A model generated the notes under the pieces. The model did no database searches, was not told the origin of the DNA, and saw only the letters and a program-made list of their open reading frames with translations. A stretch of 64,000 bases of DNA from Acidithiobacillus caldus ATCC 51756 (lineage in GTDB: Bacteria > Pseudomonadota > Gammaproteobacteria > Acidithiobacillales > Acidithiobacillaceae), in NCBI RefSeq assembly GCF_000175575.2, contig NZ_CP005986.1, forward strand, positions 999,549 to 1,063,548. Direction: 5' to 3'. The stretch's first letter is position 1, and each line of letters begins with the position of its first letter. Positions 51,010 to 60,311 of this stretch are shown here, piece after piece. The translations under genes and the position numbers were made by a program.

Positions 51010-52790
51010 CAGAGTCCGAACCCCACGGAAAAGGCGATGCGTACGGCGGGCGCCTTGGGGTTGACCAGAGGGTGGGCCAGTTCCAGGCGGATGGGGCCAA
51101 CGGGAGAAAACCAGCGTACTCCCAGACCGACATCCTGGAGTACCCGAAAATCCGCGGGGCTGTCAAAGGCGTTGCCGGCATCGTAAAAGGCAATGATGGC
51201 GATGTCCTTGGTAATGAAGCGCTGCAGATTCGCGCCCACCACAGCGAGATAACGACCACCCTCCACCTGACCGTTGCCGGCGCGGGGTCCCTGCGAAAGG
51301 TAGGCGTAGCCCGGCAGACTGTCCTGTCCGCCGGCAAAGAAGCGGAGGTTGGGGGGCAGATCGCCAATGGGTCCGGAGACCTGCAAGGCCCCGATACGGG
51401 CACGCAGCCCGGCGGCCCACAGGGGAGCCAGACGGGTATCCCATCGTCCACGCGCAGAAAAGCGCAGAAAATTGGTGGTACTTCCCAGAACCTTGCTGCT
51501 GCCCTCTACTGTCGCCGTGAGGGAATAACCGGAAATGGGACGAAGGATATTGTCGTAGTCGCTCAGGGCGAAATTGATGGAGGGATAGATGTAATGTGAG
51601 TTGTTGGACTGGCTGGCAACGGTATAGTTGGCCTGTTCCAGATTCATCAGGATACGCACGGTTTCCGTGCGGTTGGGGTTGGCGCCGTGGCCGATCGTCC
51701 ATTGCCGACCAATGTTTGCCGTCAGGGCATTGTTGGTGTAGACATTGAGCACCTCATTTTGAAAGGCGGCATTGGCGAGGTATTCCGATCCCAGCGTTTT
51801 GCCCACAGGCCAAGTATAGGCAAAGCCGATGTTGCGGGTTTTCTGTGCTACCGTGGCGTCGATCTTGAGGTGCTGGGCGGCATCGAACATATCGTAGTTG
51901 TCGTAGCCCAGCACCCCATTGACGCCGATATCGGTGCTGTAGCCGACCCCCACCTTGAAATGCTGGGCAGGAAGGCTCTTCAGGCGCACGGCAATGGGGA
52001 CCTTGCCGTTGGCCGCCTCCTTGGTCAGGCCGGTTACCGATACCGCCGAGAAGCGGTCGGCATTGCGCAGATTGCTTTGGGACACGGCCAAGGCCTCGGG
52101 CGAATACCAGTCCCCCGGGGCAATACTCAGATAACGGGTGATGAACCAGCGTGGATAACGATCGGCTCCTTCTATGCGGATATCGCCCACCTTGAAGCGC
52201 TCCCCGCTATTGAGCCAGAGGTAGATATCGGCCCAATAGGCATCGCGGTCCATCAGAATTTCGTGACGCTGATATTGTGCTTGGACATAACCGCGGGCGT
52301 GGAGCAGTTCCAGCGATTTATCTTTCCATTCCTCGTAGAGGACTTGATCGAGCACCGCGCCTCGCTTGAGCGGGAACTCGTTCCAGCGCTTTTTGAAAGC
52401 CGGGTCTTCTGCGGCTGGACCCTGTAGACGAAGGTCGATGTCACGCAGAACGATGGGGCGGCCGGCGTGGACGTCGTAGACCACCTCATAGGAATCCCCC
52501 TCCAGCGCTATTTCCCTGCGGGTCCAGGTGGCGGCGTAATACCCATAGGCCTCGAGGGCCGACTTCAGGCGCAGATCTTCGGAAAGCAGCAACTCTTCGC
52601 GGCGTGCGCCCTTGCCGTCGTAGGGGATGGCGGGGAGCGCCTTGTTGAGCAACTCGCGCAGGTGCGCATCGACCCCGATCACCCGAAAATGCAGACGATC
52701 GTCAGCGCTGGCCGTCGCCGAAAACCCCAGTAACAGGAGCAGTAGTCCCAGTCGCGCCCGTCCGAGGCTATCGTGCTTTCGTGTCGCCAT
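51009..52790 (-). CDS. tamA: Translocation and assembly module subunit TamA (Omp85 family)
   Basis: 593 residues from ATG at 52790 (an ATG at 52805 adds five). The signal peptide is RLGLLLLLLGFSATASA. Three POTRA domains follow (about 25-270): LHFRVIGVDAHLRELLNKAL, YDVHAGRPIVLRDIDLRLQG, FKVGDIRIEGADRYPRWFIT. The 16-strand barrel has the Omp85 motif region FFAGGQDSLPGYAYLSQGPR (a variant of GGxxSVRGY) and ends VRIAFSVGFGL. It inserts in the outer membrane and partners TamB, encoded just downstream. Confidence 0.95.
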   Translation of the reverse strand: MATRKHDSLGRARLGLLLLLLGFSATASADDRLHFRVIGVDAHLRELLNKALPAIPYDGKGARREELLLSEDLRLKSALEAYGYYAATWTRREIALEGDSYEVVYDVHAGRPIVLRDIDLRLQGPAAEDPAFKKRWNEFPLKRGAVLDQVLYEEWKDKSLELLHARGYVQAQYQRHEILMDRDAYWADIYLWLNSGERFKVGDIRIEGADRYPRWFITRYLSIAPGDWYSPEALAVSQSNLRNADRFSAVSVTGLTKEAANGKVPIAVRLKSLPAQHFKVGVGYSTDIGVNGVLGYDNYDMFDAAQHLKIDATVAQKTRNIGFAYTWPVGKTLGSEYLANAAFQNEVLNVYTNNALTANIGRQWTIGHGANPNRTETVRILMNLEQANYTVASQSNNSHYIYPSINFALSDYDNILRPISGYSLTATVEGSSKVLGSTTNFLRFSARGRWDTRLAPLWAAGLRARIGALQVSGPIGDLPPNLRFFAGGQDSLPGYAYLSQGPRAGNGQVEGGRYLAVVGANLQRFITKDIAIIAFYDAGNAFDSPADFRVLQDVGLGVRWFSPVGPIRLELAHPLVNPKAPAVRIAFSVGFGL

Positions 52791-52935
52791 CGTTCCCGTT
52801 GCCACTCCCCTGCTCGCGCAGAACGCCGCCCAGCGTCTTGGCCGACCTTCATTGTCACCAAAAGCGCGCGCTCAAGTCCAGCCGAGGGGCTGGGCAAGCC
52901 ACGGGGTCTGGACCACCGGAAGATTCGTCGGGCGA

Positions 52936-52964
52936 TTGACCCTCCGCAGTGCTGCTGGTAGATT
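52936..52964 (+). promoter_or_regulatory. Sigma-70-like promoter of tRNA-Val
   Basis: TTGACC (52936-52941/2) and TAGATT (52959-52964) are separated by 16-17 nt and lie 27 bp upstream of the tRNA 5' end. This is the best consensus-like promoter seen in the window. Confidence 0.6.
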
Positions 52965-52990
52965 ACTGCCCTTGCGCACAGACGACGATC

Positions 52991-53065
52991 GGGCGGTTAG
53001 CTCAGCGGTAGAGCACTGCCTTCACACGGCAGGGGTCGCAGGTTCGAACCCTGCACCGCCCACCA
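52991..53065 (+). tRNA. tRNA-Val (CAC anticodon)
   Basis: 75 nt with encoded CCA. Acceptor GGGCGGT pairs with ACCGCCC. The D-arm is AGCTCAGCGGTAGAGC. The anticodon stem CTGCC/GGCAG encloses TTCACAC, so the anticodon is CAC (Val, GTG codons). The T-arm GCAGGTTCGAACCCTGC is perfect. Confidence 0.95.
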
Positions 53066-53142
53066 AATACTCCCCGATTCCTGCGCACTGTGCCTTGCGG
53101 TTTTGCCAGGCGCAGGTCTCAACTCTACAGAGTCATGATATC

Positions 53143-53262
53143 TATGGCGACAAAGATCGGTCCCCTCGCAGTGGTACGTGGTGAACCCCGTCAGGCCCGG
53201 AAGGGAGCAGCGGCAGCCGCCGATCCAGGTGCCGGGGTGTGGCTGGTTGGCGTCGCCACCCA
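53143..53262 (+). ncRNA. ffs: Signal recognition particle RNA (4.5S)
   Basis: The conserved SRP core CAGGCCCGGAAGGGAGCAGC (GGTCAGGYCCGGAARGRAGCAGC pattern) lies at about 53189-53210. The closing stem TGGCGAC (53145-53151) pairs with GTCGCCA (53252-53258), giving about 114 nt, the usual length of bacterial 4.5S RNA. It sits between tRNA-Val and dnaX, a common position. Ends are estimated from the stem. Confidence 0.92.
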
Positions 53263-53271
53263 TTTCCGCCC

Positions 53272-54957
53272 GTGACGGTTCGTCCCTACCTGGCTCTGGC
53301 TCGGCGCTGGCGCCCGCAACGTTTCGAAGATTTCGTCGGGCAAGAAGCCGTTGTCGCGGCCTTGCGGCATGGCCTGGACTCGGGGCGCGTGCACCACGCC
53401 TTTCTTTTCACCGGTACCCGCGGCGTGGGCAAGACCACGCTCGCCCGCCTGCTTGCCAAATCCCTCAACTGCGAAGAGGGTGTCAGCAGTAGGCCCTGTG
53501 GCGAGTGCAGCGCCTGCCGTAGCATAGCCAACGGTAATTTCGTGGATTTACTCGAGGTGGATGCCGCCAGCCGCACGCGCGTCGACGAAACCCGGGAGCT
53601 GCTGGACAACGTCCAGTACGCACCGACGGTGGGCCGCTACAAGGTCTACCTCATCGACGAGGTGCACATGCTCTCCAGTCACAGCTTCAATGCTTTGCTG
53701 AAGACTTTGGAAGAGCCGCCGGAGCACGTCAAATTCCTGTTGGCGACCACCGATCCGCAAAAACTTCCCGTCACCATTCTGTCCCGCTGTCTGCAACTCC
53801 AGTTGCGGCGGCTGGAACCTGCCCGCATACGCGAGCGTTTGCGCACGATTGTCGACGCCGAGGGGATTGCGGCGGAGGACACGGCTCTGGAGCTGCTTTC
53901 CCATGCCGCCGACGGCAGTTTGCGCGATGCCCTCAGCCTTCTCGATCAGGCCATCGTGCATGGCGCCGGCACGGTGGCCGCCCAGGCGGTCCGAGACATG
54001 CTGGGAGTGGCGCCAGAGGCGGTCGTCTGGAGTCTGGTGACGGGATTGTTGCGCGACGATGGGCCGACCGTGCTTCGCCTCGTGCAAGAACACATGGATC
54101 TGGGACAGGATCCCGCGGGGCTTTTGGATGCGGTCATCGAAGCGCTGCATCGACTGAGCCTTGCCCGCTATGTGGAGGACGTGCGGCGCGCCTTGCCGCC
54201 GCCCTGGGATGGGGGTGCGTTACCCGATGCCCTGAGTCTGCAGGCGTTTCACGCGATACTGTTATCGGCACGGAGAGATTTCTATCTGTATCCGGATGGC
54301 CGTATGGCTCTGGAGATGGCCGTCCTGCGGGTGCTGGCCTTCCGCGAGGAGGACGGGGATGGCGGCCAACCCGGGGCCCCCAAAGCGCTCGCCCAAGAAC
54401 CTTCGGCGGCGGCAGAGGAGCTTGGGCGAAGCGCATCCGTATCGCCTCGTTCCGGTACGCAGCCCACGCGGGACGCGGGGCCCATATCCGGGCGACAACC
54501 GTCGGAGCAGGCGGCACCTCCGCCAGCGATGGCCGAAAATGCGGCAGCACGCTGGGCAGAGATCTTGCCTCAACTAGCGCTCAGCCCTATGCTCCGGGCG
54601 TCCTTTGGCCATACGCGGGCGACGCGTTGCGATGTCGAGCTCGTGGAGCTCTGGGCCGAGGCCGGTCACCTGGAATTCTTGCGTGCCGAGATGGATACGC
54701 TCGCCGTCGCGCTGGAGAGTTTCTGGGGGCGGCGCCCGCAGTTGCGCCTGGACCTGCTGGCCGGTGAGGACGCGGTGGATACCGTAGTGGGTGCCCGGGA
54801 ACGCGCAGCAGCGGCGGATCGGCAACGTCTGCACGAACGGGTGCATCAGGATCCAGAGGTGCGGGAATATCTGGAGACTTTCGGCGCGAAGGTGGTGGCC
54901 ATTCGCAGGATAGGGGACGCCGACGCGGGTCCGTCGGAGGCGTTCGGGGCATCGTGA
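53272..54957 (+). CDS. dnaX: DNA polymerase III subunits gamma/tau
   Basis: 561 residues from GTG at 53272 ([20 protein letters not shown]). An upstream in-frame ATG at 53239 lies inside the SRP RNA and is rejected. AAA+ motifs: [20 protein letters not shown] (Walker A), zinc site [10 protein letters not shown] with an upstream [22 protein letters not shown] (Walker B) and the SRC motif in [12 protein letters not shown]. Domain III follows and then a tau-like tail with a Pro/Ala-rich linker (about residues 370-440). No A-rich slippery site like that of E. coli is seen. It is the first gene of a plus-strand block reaching miaA. Confidence 0.94.
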   Translation: MTVRPYLALARRWRPQRFEDFVGQEAVVAALRHGLDSGRVHHAFLFTGTRGVGKTTLARLLAKSLNCEEGVSSRPCGECSACRSIANGNFVDLLEVDAASRTRVDETRELLDNVQYAPTVGRYKVYLIDEVHMLSSHSFNALLKTLEEPPEHVKFLLATTDPQKLPVTILSRCLQLQLRRLEPARIRERLRTIVDAEGIAAEDTALELLSHAADGSLRDALSLLDQAIVHGAGTVAAQAVRDMLGVAPEAVVWSLVTGLLRDDGPTVLRLVQEHMDLGQDPAGLLDAVIEALHRLSLARYVEDVRRALPPPWDGGALPDALSLQAFHAILLSARRDFYLYPDGRMALEMAVLRVLAFREEDGDGGQPGAPKALAQEPSAAAEELGRSASVSPRSGTQPTRDAGPISGRQPSEQAAPPPAMAENAAARWAEILPQLALSPMLRASFGHTRATRCDVELVELWAEAGHLEFLRAEMDTLAVALESFWGRRPQLRLDLLAGEDAVDTVVGARERAAAADRQRLHERVHQDPEVREYLETFGAKVVAIRRIGDADAGPSEAFGAS

Positions 54958-54979
54958 GCAATGGGATCGGAGGGGTGAA

Positions 54980-55303
54980 ATGAAGGGTGGTCTCGGCAAC
55001 ATCATGAAGCAGGCGCAGCAGTTGCAGGAGCGCTTGCAGAAGGCGCAGGAAGAGTTGGCTCAGGTAGAGGTACAGGGACACGCCGGTGGTAATCTGGTGG
55101 AAGTCACGATGACCTGTCGCAATGACGTGCGCCGGGTGCGCATCGACCCCAGCCTGCTTGCGGAGAACGATCCGGAAATGCTGGAGGATCTCATCGCAGC
55201 GGCGGTGAACGATGCGTTGCGCAATGCCGAAAAGACCAGCGCCGAGCGGATGTCGGCTCTGACCGGTGGAATGAACATACCCGGTTTGAATCTACCCTTC
55301 TGA
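54980..55303 (+). CDS. ybaB: YbaB/EbfC nucleoid-associated protein
   Basis: 107 residues, [20 protein letters not shown] then [20 protein letters not shown], a full YbaB/EbfC. It forms tweezer-like DNA-binding dimers. The dnaX-ybaB-recR order is conserved in many bacteria and supports the assignment. 22 bp after dnaX and 6 bp before recR. Confidence 0.95.
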   Translation: MKGGLGNIMKQAQQLQERLQKAQEELAQVEVQGHAGGNLVEVTMTCRNDVRRVRIDPSLLAENDPEMLEDLIAAAVNDALRNAEKTSAERMSALTGGMNIPGLNLPF

Positions 55304-55309
55304 CACGGC

Positions 55310-55909
55310 ATGTCCGAAAGCCCCAGTTTCACCGCCTTGACCAGGCTGCTGCGCCGTCTACCGGGGGTCGGCCCGCGTTCGTCGCAACGTATCGCCTACG
55401 ATCTCCTGATGCGCAAGCGCGAGCTCATGCCAGCCCTGGCCATGGCGCTGCAGGCCGCGCACGAGCATATCCGTTCTTGCAGCCGGTGCAACAACCTCTG
55501 CGAGGCGGAGCTCTGTGCCATCTGCAGCGATACCCAGCGCCAACGTGAGCTGCTCTGTGTGGTGGAATCGCCCGTGGACCTGGCGGCCATCGAGGAGTCG
55601 GGCGCCTATGGGGGCGACTATTTCGTGCTCATGGGGCATCTCTCGCCCCTGGACGGGATCGGGCCGGAAGACCTGCACATCGACCGTTTCACGGCGCGTC
55701 TCGCCGAGCCCGGCCTGCGCGAGGTCATTTTTGCCACCAATTCGACCCTGGAGGGAGAAGCCACTGCCCAGTTTCTGGCTGGCTATGTCCCGGCAGGAGT
55801 GCGCAGCAGTCGCATCGCCCGCGGGATTCCCATGGGTGGCGAACTGGAATACGTCGATCGCGGTACCCTGGGGCGGGCCCTGCTGGGGCGCCGCGACCTC
55901 GAAGAATAA
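55310..55909 (+). CDS. recR: Recombination mediator RecR
   Basis: 199 residues. N-terminal HhH RLLRRLPGVGPRSSQRIAYD, zinc finger CSRCNNLCEAELCAICSD, Toprim LLCVVESPVDLAAIEESGAY and GGDYFVLMGHLSPLDGIGPE, and a C-terminal Walker-like block with SRIARGIPMGGELEYVDRGT. With RecO/RecF it loads RecA on gapped DNA. Full length, with all four Cys in place. Confidence 0.96.
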   Translation: MSESPSFTALTRLLRRLPGVGPRSSQRIAYDLLMRKRELMPALAMALQAAHEHIRSCSRCNNLCEAELCAICSDTQRQRELLCVVESPVDLAAIEESGAYGGDYFVLMGHLSPLDGIGPEDLHIDRFTARLAEPGLREVIFATNSTLEGEATAQFLAGYVPAGVRSSRIARGIPMGGELEYVDRGTLGRALLGRRDLEE

Positions 55910-55935
55910 TTCCTGACCCATCGGAGCTTTGTCCC

Positions 55936-57153
55936 ATGACCCACGCCGCTGCCAGCCTTCCCGGTGCCAATGTTTTTTTCCTGCTCATGGGAGCCATCCT
56001 GGTGCTCGCCATGCACGCGGGCTTTGCCTTCCTGGAGCTTGGCACCGTGCGGCGGCGCAGCCAAGTCAATGCTCTGGTCAAGATACTGAGCGACTTTGGT
56101 ATCTCGACCATCGTCTATTTCTTCATCGGTTTTCACATTGCCTACGGCATCAGCTTTTTTGGCAATGTGGCCAGTCTTACCGACCATGGGCACGGCTTCG
56201 AGATGGTCCGATTCTTTTTCTTGTTGACCTTTGCCGCGGCGGTACCGGCCATCATTTCCGGGGGAATTGCCGAGCGCGCCCGCTTCGTGCCCCAGCTCCT
56301 GGCTACGGCCTTTTTGGTCGGTCTGGTCTATCCCCTCTACGAAGGTATCGTCTGGAATGGAAACTTTGGCATCCAGGCCTGGTTCAGTCAGGTTTTTGGC
56401 GCTCCCTTTCATGACTTTGCCGGTTCCGTGGTGGTACACGCCATGGGTGGCTGGATGGCGCTCGTGGCCGTTTGGTTGTTGGGGCCACGCCGCGGACGCT
56501 ATGGCAAGGACGGCAGCATCCATCCCATGCCGCCATCCAACATTCCATTTCTTGCCCTGGGCTCCTGGATCCTCATCATCGGCTGGTTTGGTTTCAATGT
56601 GATGAGCGCGCAGCGGCTGGAGGCGGTACAAGGTCTGGTGGCCTTGAATTCCCTCATGGCATTGGTGGGAGGGATGCTCACCGCCCTTGCCTTGGGTCGG
56701 GGGGATCCCGGCTTTGCCCATAATGGTGCCCTGGCTGGCCTGGTGGCCATCTGTGCCGGCTCGGACGTGGTGCAGCCCATCGGGGCGCTGGTCATCGGCG
56801 GCATTGCCGGTGCTATTTTCGTCTACCTCTTTACCCTGGTACAGCATCGCCTGCGTCTGGATGACGTCTTGGGCGTGTGGCCCCTGCACGGGGTCTGTGG
56901 CGTCTGGGGAGGTATCGCGGTGGGAATCTTTGGCCTGCGCGTCTTGGGAGGAGCCGGTGGGGTCAGTTTCGGCGCGCAGTGTGCCGGGACGCTGTTGGGC
57001 GTGCTCATTGCCCTGCTCGGCAGTGCCATCGTCTACGGTGCCATCCGCCGTTTCATCGGTATCCGGCTGGATCCCGAGGCGGAATTCATGGGCCCGGACC
57101 TTGCCATTCACCATGTGGGTGCCTATCCTGAGGCCGACATCGAGAGAGCCTGA
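55936..57153 (+). CDS. amtB: Ammonium transporter Amt
   Basis: 405 residues. Eleven membrane segments can be counted, starting NVFFLLMGAILVLAMHAGFA. The pore twin histidines are in VVVHAMGGWMALVAVWLLG and WPLHGVCGVWGGIAVGIFG. The phenylalanine-gate region is in the segments between them. The C-terminal IGIRLDPEAEFMGPDLAIHH with VGAYPE is the cytosolic tail with which GlnK-type PII proteins interact. It conducts ammonium/ammonia into the cell. No glnK is beside it, which is unusual, since it lies between recR and nnrD. Confidence 0.94.
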   Translation: MTHAAASLPGANVFFLLMGAILVLAMHAGFAFLELGTVRRRSQVNALVKILSDFGISTIVYFFIGFHIAYGISFFGNVASLTDHGHGFEMVRFFFLLTFAAAVPAIISGGIAERARFVPQLLATAFLVGLVYPLYEGIVWNGNFGIQAWFSQVFGAPFHDFAGSVVVHAMGGWMALVAVWLLGPRRGRYGKDGSIHPMPPSNIPFLALGSWILIIGWFGFNVMSAQRLEAVQGLVALNSLMALVGGMLTALALGRGDPGFAHNGALAGLVAICAGSDVVQPIGALVIGGIAGAIFVYLFTLVQHRLRLDDVLGVWPLHGVCGVWGGIAVGIFGLRVLGGAGGVSFGAQCAGTLLGVLIALLGSAIVYGAIRRFIGIRLDPEAEFMGPDLAIHHVGAYPEADIERA

Positions 57154-57155
57154 GT

Positions 57156-57998
57156 TTGGTGGAACCACCGGCAGTATCTACCCTGCGCTGGCCGGATCTG
57201 GCGCCTTTGCCAAAACGCCCGTCGGCGGCCCACAAGGGCGACTTTGGTCACGTCTTTGTGGTGGGCGGCAGCCGTACCATGGGTGGTGCCCTGGCGCTGG
57301 CGAGTCTGGCGGCCTATCGTGCTGGCGCCGGTCTGGTCACCGCAGTAGGGCAGGCGCAGAGCCAGATCTACCTTGCCGCTCAGCTACCGGAAGCCACCTG
57401 GTGGGACTGGCCGGCCCACTTTCGTGACCTGCCCGCCAAGGCGGTCCTGGCCGTCGGCCCCGGTCTGGGTCAGGGGCTCGCCAGTCACGACCTGGTTCGC
57501 GAAATCGGAAGCCTGACGGTACCAGCGGTGTGGGATGCCGATGCCCTGAATATTCTGGCGCGCCTCGGCCCGAAGCTGTGGTCGCAACCCGCCCAACGCC
57601 TGGCCACACCCCATCCCGGGGAGGCCGCCCGGCTGCTGCAGACCAGCACAGCCGCGGTGCAACGGGACCGGGTCGGCGCCATTCGTGCCCTGGCAGCATG
57701 CTACGGCGGCATCTGGATCCTGAAGGGCGAGGGCACCCTGATCCTGGGAGCGCAGGGTCTATGGCGGTGTCCCCTGGGTAATCCCGGCATGGCCACGGGG
57801 GGCAGTGGGGACGTGCTTACCGGCCTCTGTGCCGGTCTGCTGGCCCAGGGGATACCGGCGGAGGAGGCGGCCCGGCTGGCCGTCTGCGTACACGCCCGCG
57901 CTGGCGACCTGGCCGCGCACAAGCTGGGTGAGGCGAGCGTCTTGGCCGCCGACATCCTCGCACATATTCCCGATGCCTTGCGAGAGCTTGCGGCGTGA
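57156..57998 (+). CDS. nnrD: ADP-dependent NAD(P)H-hydrate dehydratase
   Basis: 280 residues; start TTG at 57156 or GTG at 57159. Carbohydrate-kinase-like fold: HKGDFGHVFVVGGSRTMGGA, LAVGPGLGQG, VWDADALNILA, LATPHPGEAARLL and NPGMATGGSGDVLTGLCAGL (ribokinase-like active site Asp). It repairs hydrated NAD(P)H (NADHX). The N-terminal NnrE epimerase domain seen in many homologues is absent, so an epimerase must be encoded elsewhere. Start is 2 bp after amtB. Confidence 0.9.
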   Translation: MVEPPAVSTLRWPDLAPLPKRPSAAHKGDFGHVFVVGGSRTMGGALALASLAAYRAGAGLVTAVGQAQSQIYLAAQLPEATWWDWPAHFRDLPAKAVLAVGPGLGQGLASHDLVREIGSLTVPAVWDADALNILARLGPKLWSQPAQRLATPHPGEAARLLQTSTAAVQRDRVGAIRALAACYGGIWILKGEGTLILGAQGLWRCPLGNPGMATGGSGDVLTGLCAGLLAQGIPAEEAARLAVCVHARAGDLAAHKLGEASVLAADILAHIPDALRELAA

Positions 57999-59344
57999 CG
58001 ATGGACCTCGAGACCCTACGCGCCTGGGATCGGCGCTACTTCTGGCATCCTTTCACGCAGATGGCGTGCTGGGGCGATGACGATCCCTGGATCATCGTCG
58101 AAGGTCGCGGCAACTACGTCTACGATGCCCAGGGGAGGCGCGCCCTGGATGCCATTGCCAGCCTGTGGTGCAATGTCCATGGACACCGGCATCCGCGTCT
58201 GGACGCGGCCCTCGTGGAGCAACTCGGCCGCATCGCCCACAGCACCGTTCTGGGTGCCAGTCACCCCGGTGGTATCCGTCTTGCCAGTGCTTTGGTGGAG
58301 TGCACGCCGGCCTCCCTGCAACACGTGTTTTTCTCGGAGGACGGCGCCGAGGCGGTGGAGATCGCCATCAAGATGGCGGCCCAATACTGGATCAATCGCG
58401 GTCGCCCGGAAAAGAGCCTGTTTCTGACCTTGGACAACGCCTATCATGGCGACACCGTGGGAGCGAGTTCCTTGGGCGGATTCCCGCTTTTTCACGCGGT
58501 CTATGGCCGTCTGCATTTTCCCACCCGGCGTTTGCCGAGCCCTTACGCACTCACGCAGGCCGAGGGCGATGCCGGACGCGGGCTCGACGCCTGGCTCCAG
58601 GCGCTGGATGCGCTCATGGAGGAGGAAGGCGGGCGCACTGCGGCACTCATCCTCGAAGGGGGGGTACAGGGAGCGGCGGGGATACTACCCTATCCGCCGG
58701 GTCTGCTGGCGGCGGCAGCACAGCGTTGTCGGGCGCACGAGGTTTTGCTCATCGTCGATGAGGTGGCCACGGGCTTTGGACGCAGCGGAACCCTCTTCGC
58801 CTGCGAACAAGAAGGGGTGGAGCCCGATCTGCTGGCGCTGGGTAAGGGCATCAGCGGCGGTTACCTGCCTCTGGCGGCCACGCTGGCCAGCGAGGATATC
58901 TATCAGGCCTTTCTCGCACCCTTTGCCGAGGCCAAGCAGTTCTACTATGGCCACACCTACACCGCCAATCCCTTGGCCTGCGCCGTTGCCTTGGCGAGCC
59001 TCGAGCTTTTTGCCGAACCGCAGCTGCTTGCCGGTGTGCGCGAGCGCATCGCCACCCTGTCCGCAGGTCTCGCGCGTTTTGCCGAGCTTCCCTACGCGGC
59101 GCCCGCGCGTCAGTTTGGGCTCATGGCGGCCGTACCGCTGCGCGATCCGCACAGCGGTCAGGCTTTTCCCTACGGTGACCGGCGTGAGTATGCGGTATGC
59201 CGCCGTGCGCGGGATCTGGGCGTCTACCTGAGGCCCTTGGGCGACAGCATCGTCATCGTGCCGCCACTGTCGGTGACAGCCGAGGAGATTCACACTATCC
59301 TCAGGGTATTGGATAACGCCATGGCCGAGGAATGCGCCCGATGA
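57995..59344 (+). CDS. bioA: Adenosylmethionine-8-amino-7-oxononanoate aminotransferase
   Basis: 449 residues; start GTG at 57995 or ATG at 58001. BioA hallmarks are YFWHPFTQMACWGDDDPWII, DAIASLWCNVHGHRHPRLDA, DNAYHGDTVGASSLGG, LIVDEVATGFGRSGTLFACE (PLP Asp) and LLALGKGISGGYLPLAATLA (PLP Lys). It transfers the amino group of S-adenosylmethionine to KAPA in biotin synthesis. It overlaps nnrD by 4 bp and the CBS gene by 4 bp. No other biotin genes are in the window. Confidence 0.95.
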   Translation: MTMDLETLRAWDRRYFWHPFTQMACWGDDDPWIIVEGRGNYVYDAQGRRALDAIASLWCNVHGHRHPRLDAALVEQLGRIAHSTVLGASHPGGIRLASALVECTPASLQHVFFSEDGAEAVEIAIKMAAQYWINRGRPEKSLFLTLDNAYHGDTVGASSLGGFPLFHAVYGRLHFPTRRLPSPYALTQAEGDAGRGLDAWLQALDALMEEEGGRTAALILEGGVQGAAGILPYPPGLLAAAAQRCRAHEVLLIVDEVATGFGRSGTLFACEQEGVEPDLLALGKGISGGYLPLAATLASEDIYQAFLAPFAEAKQFYYGHTYTANPLACAVALASLELFAEPQLLAGVRERIATLSAGLARFAELPYAAPARQFGLMAAVPLRDPHSGQAFPYGDRREYAVCRRARDLGVYLRPLGDSIVIVPPLSVTAEEIHTILRVLDNAMAEECAR

Positions 59345-59826
59345 CTGCTGCCCCTGGAACCGCTGCCCCGAAGACCGCCGCAACCATCATGACCCGCGAG
59401 GTCGTCCACGTGGCCGAGGGCGACGACGTCCAGGTCGTCGCCAAGCGTTTGCTGGAGTCGGGACATCACAGCCTGCCGGTATTGGACCAGGACGGCAGGG
59501 TGGTGGGGATGATCGGCGAGCGCGATCTCATCGATGCCCACCGCCAGATCCATCTGCCCACCGTGTTGTCGCTGCTGGACAGCGTCATCCCCATCTCGGG
59601 TTGGCGCGAATACGAAGAAGAACTGCGCAAGGCGACGGCCGTGACGGCGCTGCAGCTGGCCACCCCCAAACCCGAGGTCGCCCACCTCGGCGATAGTGTC
59701 GAGAGCCTCGCCGACCGGATACTCAAGCGTAATCTCCACGCCCTCCCGGTGGTGGACGACGGCGGTCATCTGCTGGGTATCGTCAGCCGTTCCGATATTC
59801 TGAGGGCCCTCATCCAAGGATCATGA
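59341..59826 (+). CDS. CBS-domain pair protein
   Basis: 161 residues from ATG at 59341 (ATGA overlap with bioA). Two CBS motifs: TIMTREVVHVAEGDDVQVVA, SGHHSLPVLDQDGRVVGMIG with ERDLID, and DSVESLADRILKRNLHALPV, VDDGGHLLGIVSRSDILRAL. Stand-alone CBS pairs bind adenine nucleotides and often regulate a partner. The partner is not evident. It overlaps tsaE by 4 bp. Confidence 0.9.
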   Translation: MTAAPGTAAPKTAATIMTREVVHVAEGDDVQVVAKRLLESGHHSLPVLDQDGRVVGMIGERDLIDAHRQIHLPTVLSLLDSVIPISGWREYEEELRKATAVTALQLATPKPEVAHLGDSVESLADRILKRNLHALPVVDDGGHLLGIVSRSDILRALIQGS

Positions 59827-60311
59827 GCCGCTGGCGTTGGTCCTGCCTCGAGGATACCGGCGCCTTTGCCGCCGCTCTGGTGGCGGCTGGGCCCATTCCT
59901 GCCGTCGTTTACCTTCATGGTGACCTGGGCGCCGGCAAGACTACTCTGGCTCGGGAAATAGTGCGTGCGGCGGGCTACCGTGGCGTGGTCAAAAGTCCCA
60001 CCTACACCCTCCTGGAGGTTTATCCCACGCCTCTTGGGCGCATCCTGCACCTGGATCTCTACCGCCTGGGCAGTGACGATGAACTGGAATTTCTGGGCCT
60101 GCGCGATTACCTGGACCAGCCAGCCTTGTGGTTGATCGAATGGCCTCGTCCGGGGGCAGCGGTCCTGCCGCCGGCGGATCTCGAGTGTTTCTTGTGTCTG
60201 GAGCCCGATGCGCGTCATACCCTGACGGCGCGCGCCGCCAGTCCTTCGGGGGAGGGCCTACTGGGGGCGCTGACGCGGGCGTTACCACCGGAACCTGGAG
60301 GTCGAAATTGA
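59823..60311 (+). CDS. tsaE: tRNA threonylcarbamoyladenosine biosynthesis ATPase TsaE
   Basis: 162 residues. Walker A is LHGDLGAGKTTLAREIVRAA. Then SPTYTLLEVY, HLDLYRLGSDDELEFLGLRD and LWLIEWP, all typical of TsaE (YjeE). It is the ATPase of the TsaB-TsaD-TsaE complex making t6A on tRNAs. Coupled to the CBS gene upstream and to mutL downstream (TTGA overlap). Confidence 0.94.
   Translation: MSRWRWSCLEDTGAFAAALVAAGPIPAVVYLHGDLGAGKTTLAREIVRAAGYRGVVKSPTYTLLEVYPTPLGRILHLDLYRLGSDDELEFLGLRDYLDQPALWLIEWPRPGAAVLPPADLECFLCLEPDARHTLTARAASPSGEGLLGALTRALPPEPGGRN

Noticed and set aside
47583-52427. Long opposite-strand open frames over tamA and tamB
   Set aside because: They are shadows caused by high GC; the tamA/tamB frames carry signal peptide, POTRA, barrel and DUF490 features and are continuous.
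53239-53271. ATG at 53239 as dnaX start
   Set aside because: It lies within the 3' half of the SRP RNA; GTG at 53272 gives the conserved N-terminus and avoids overlap.
53272-54957. Programmed frameshift producing gamma in dnaX
   Set aside because: No A-run or similar slippery heptamer with a following stem could be seen in the relevant region.
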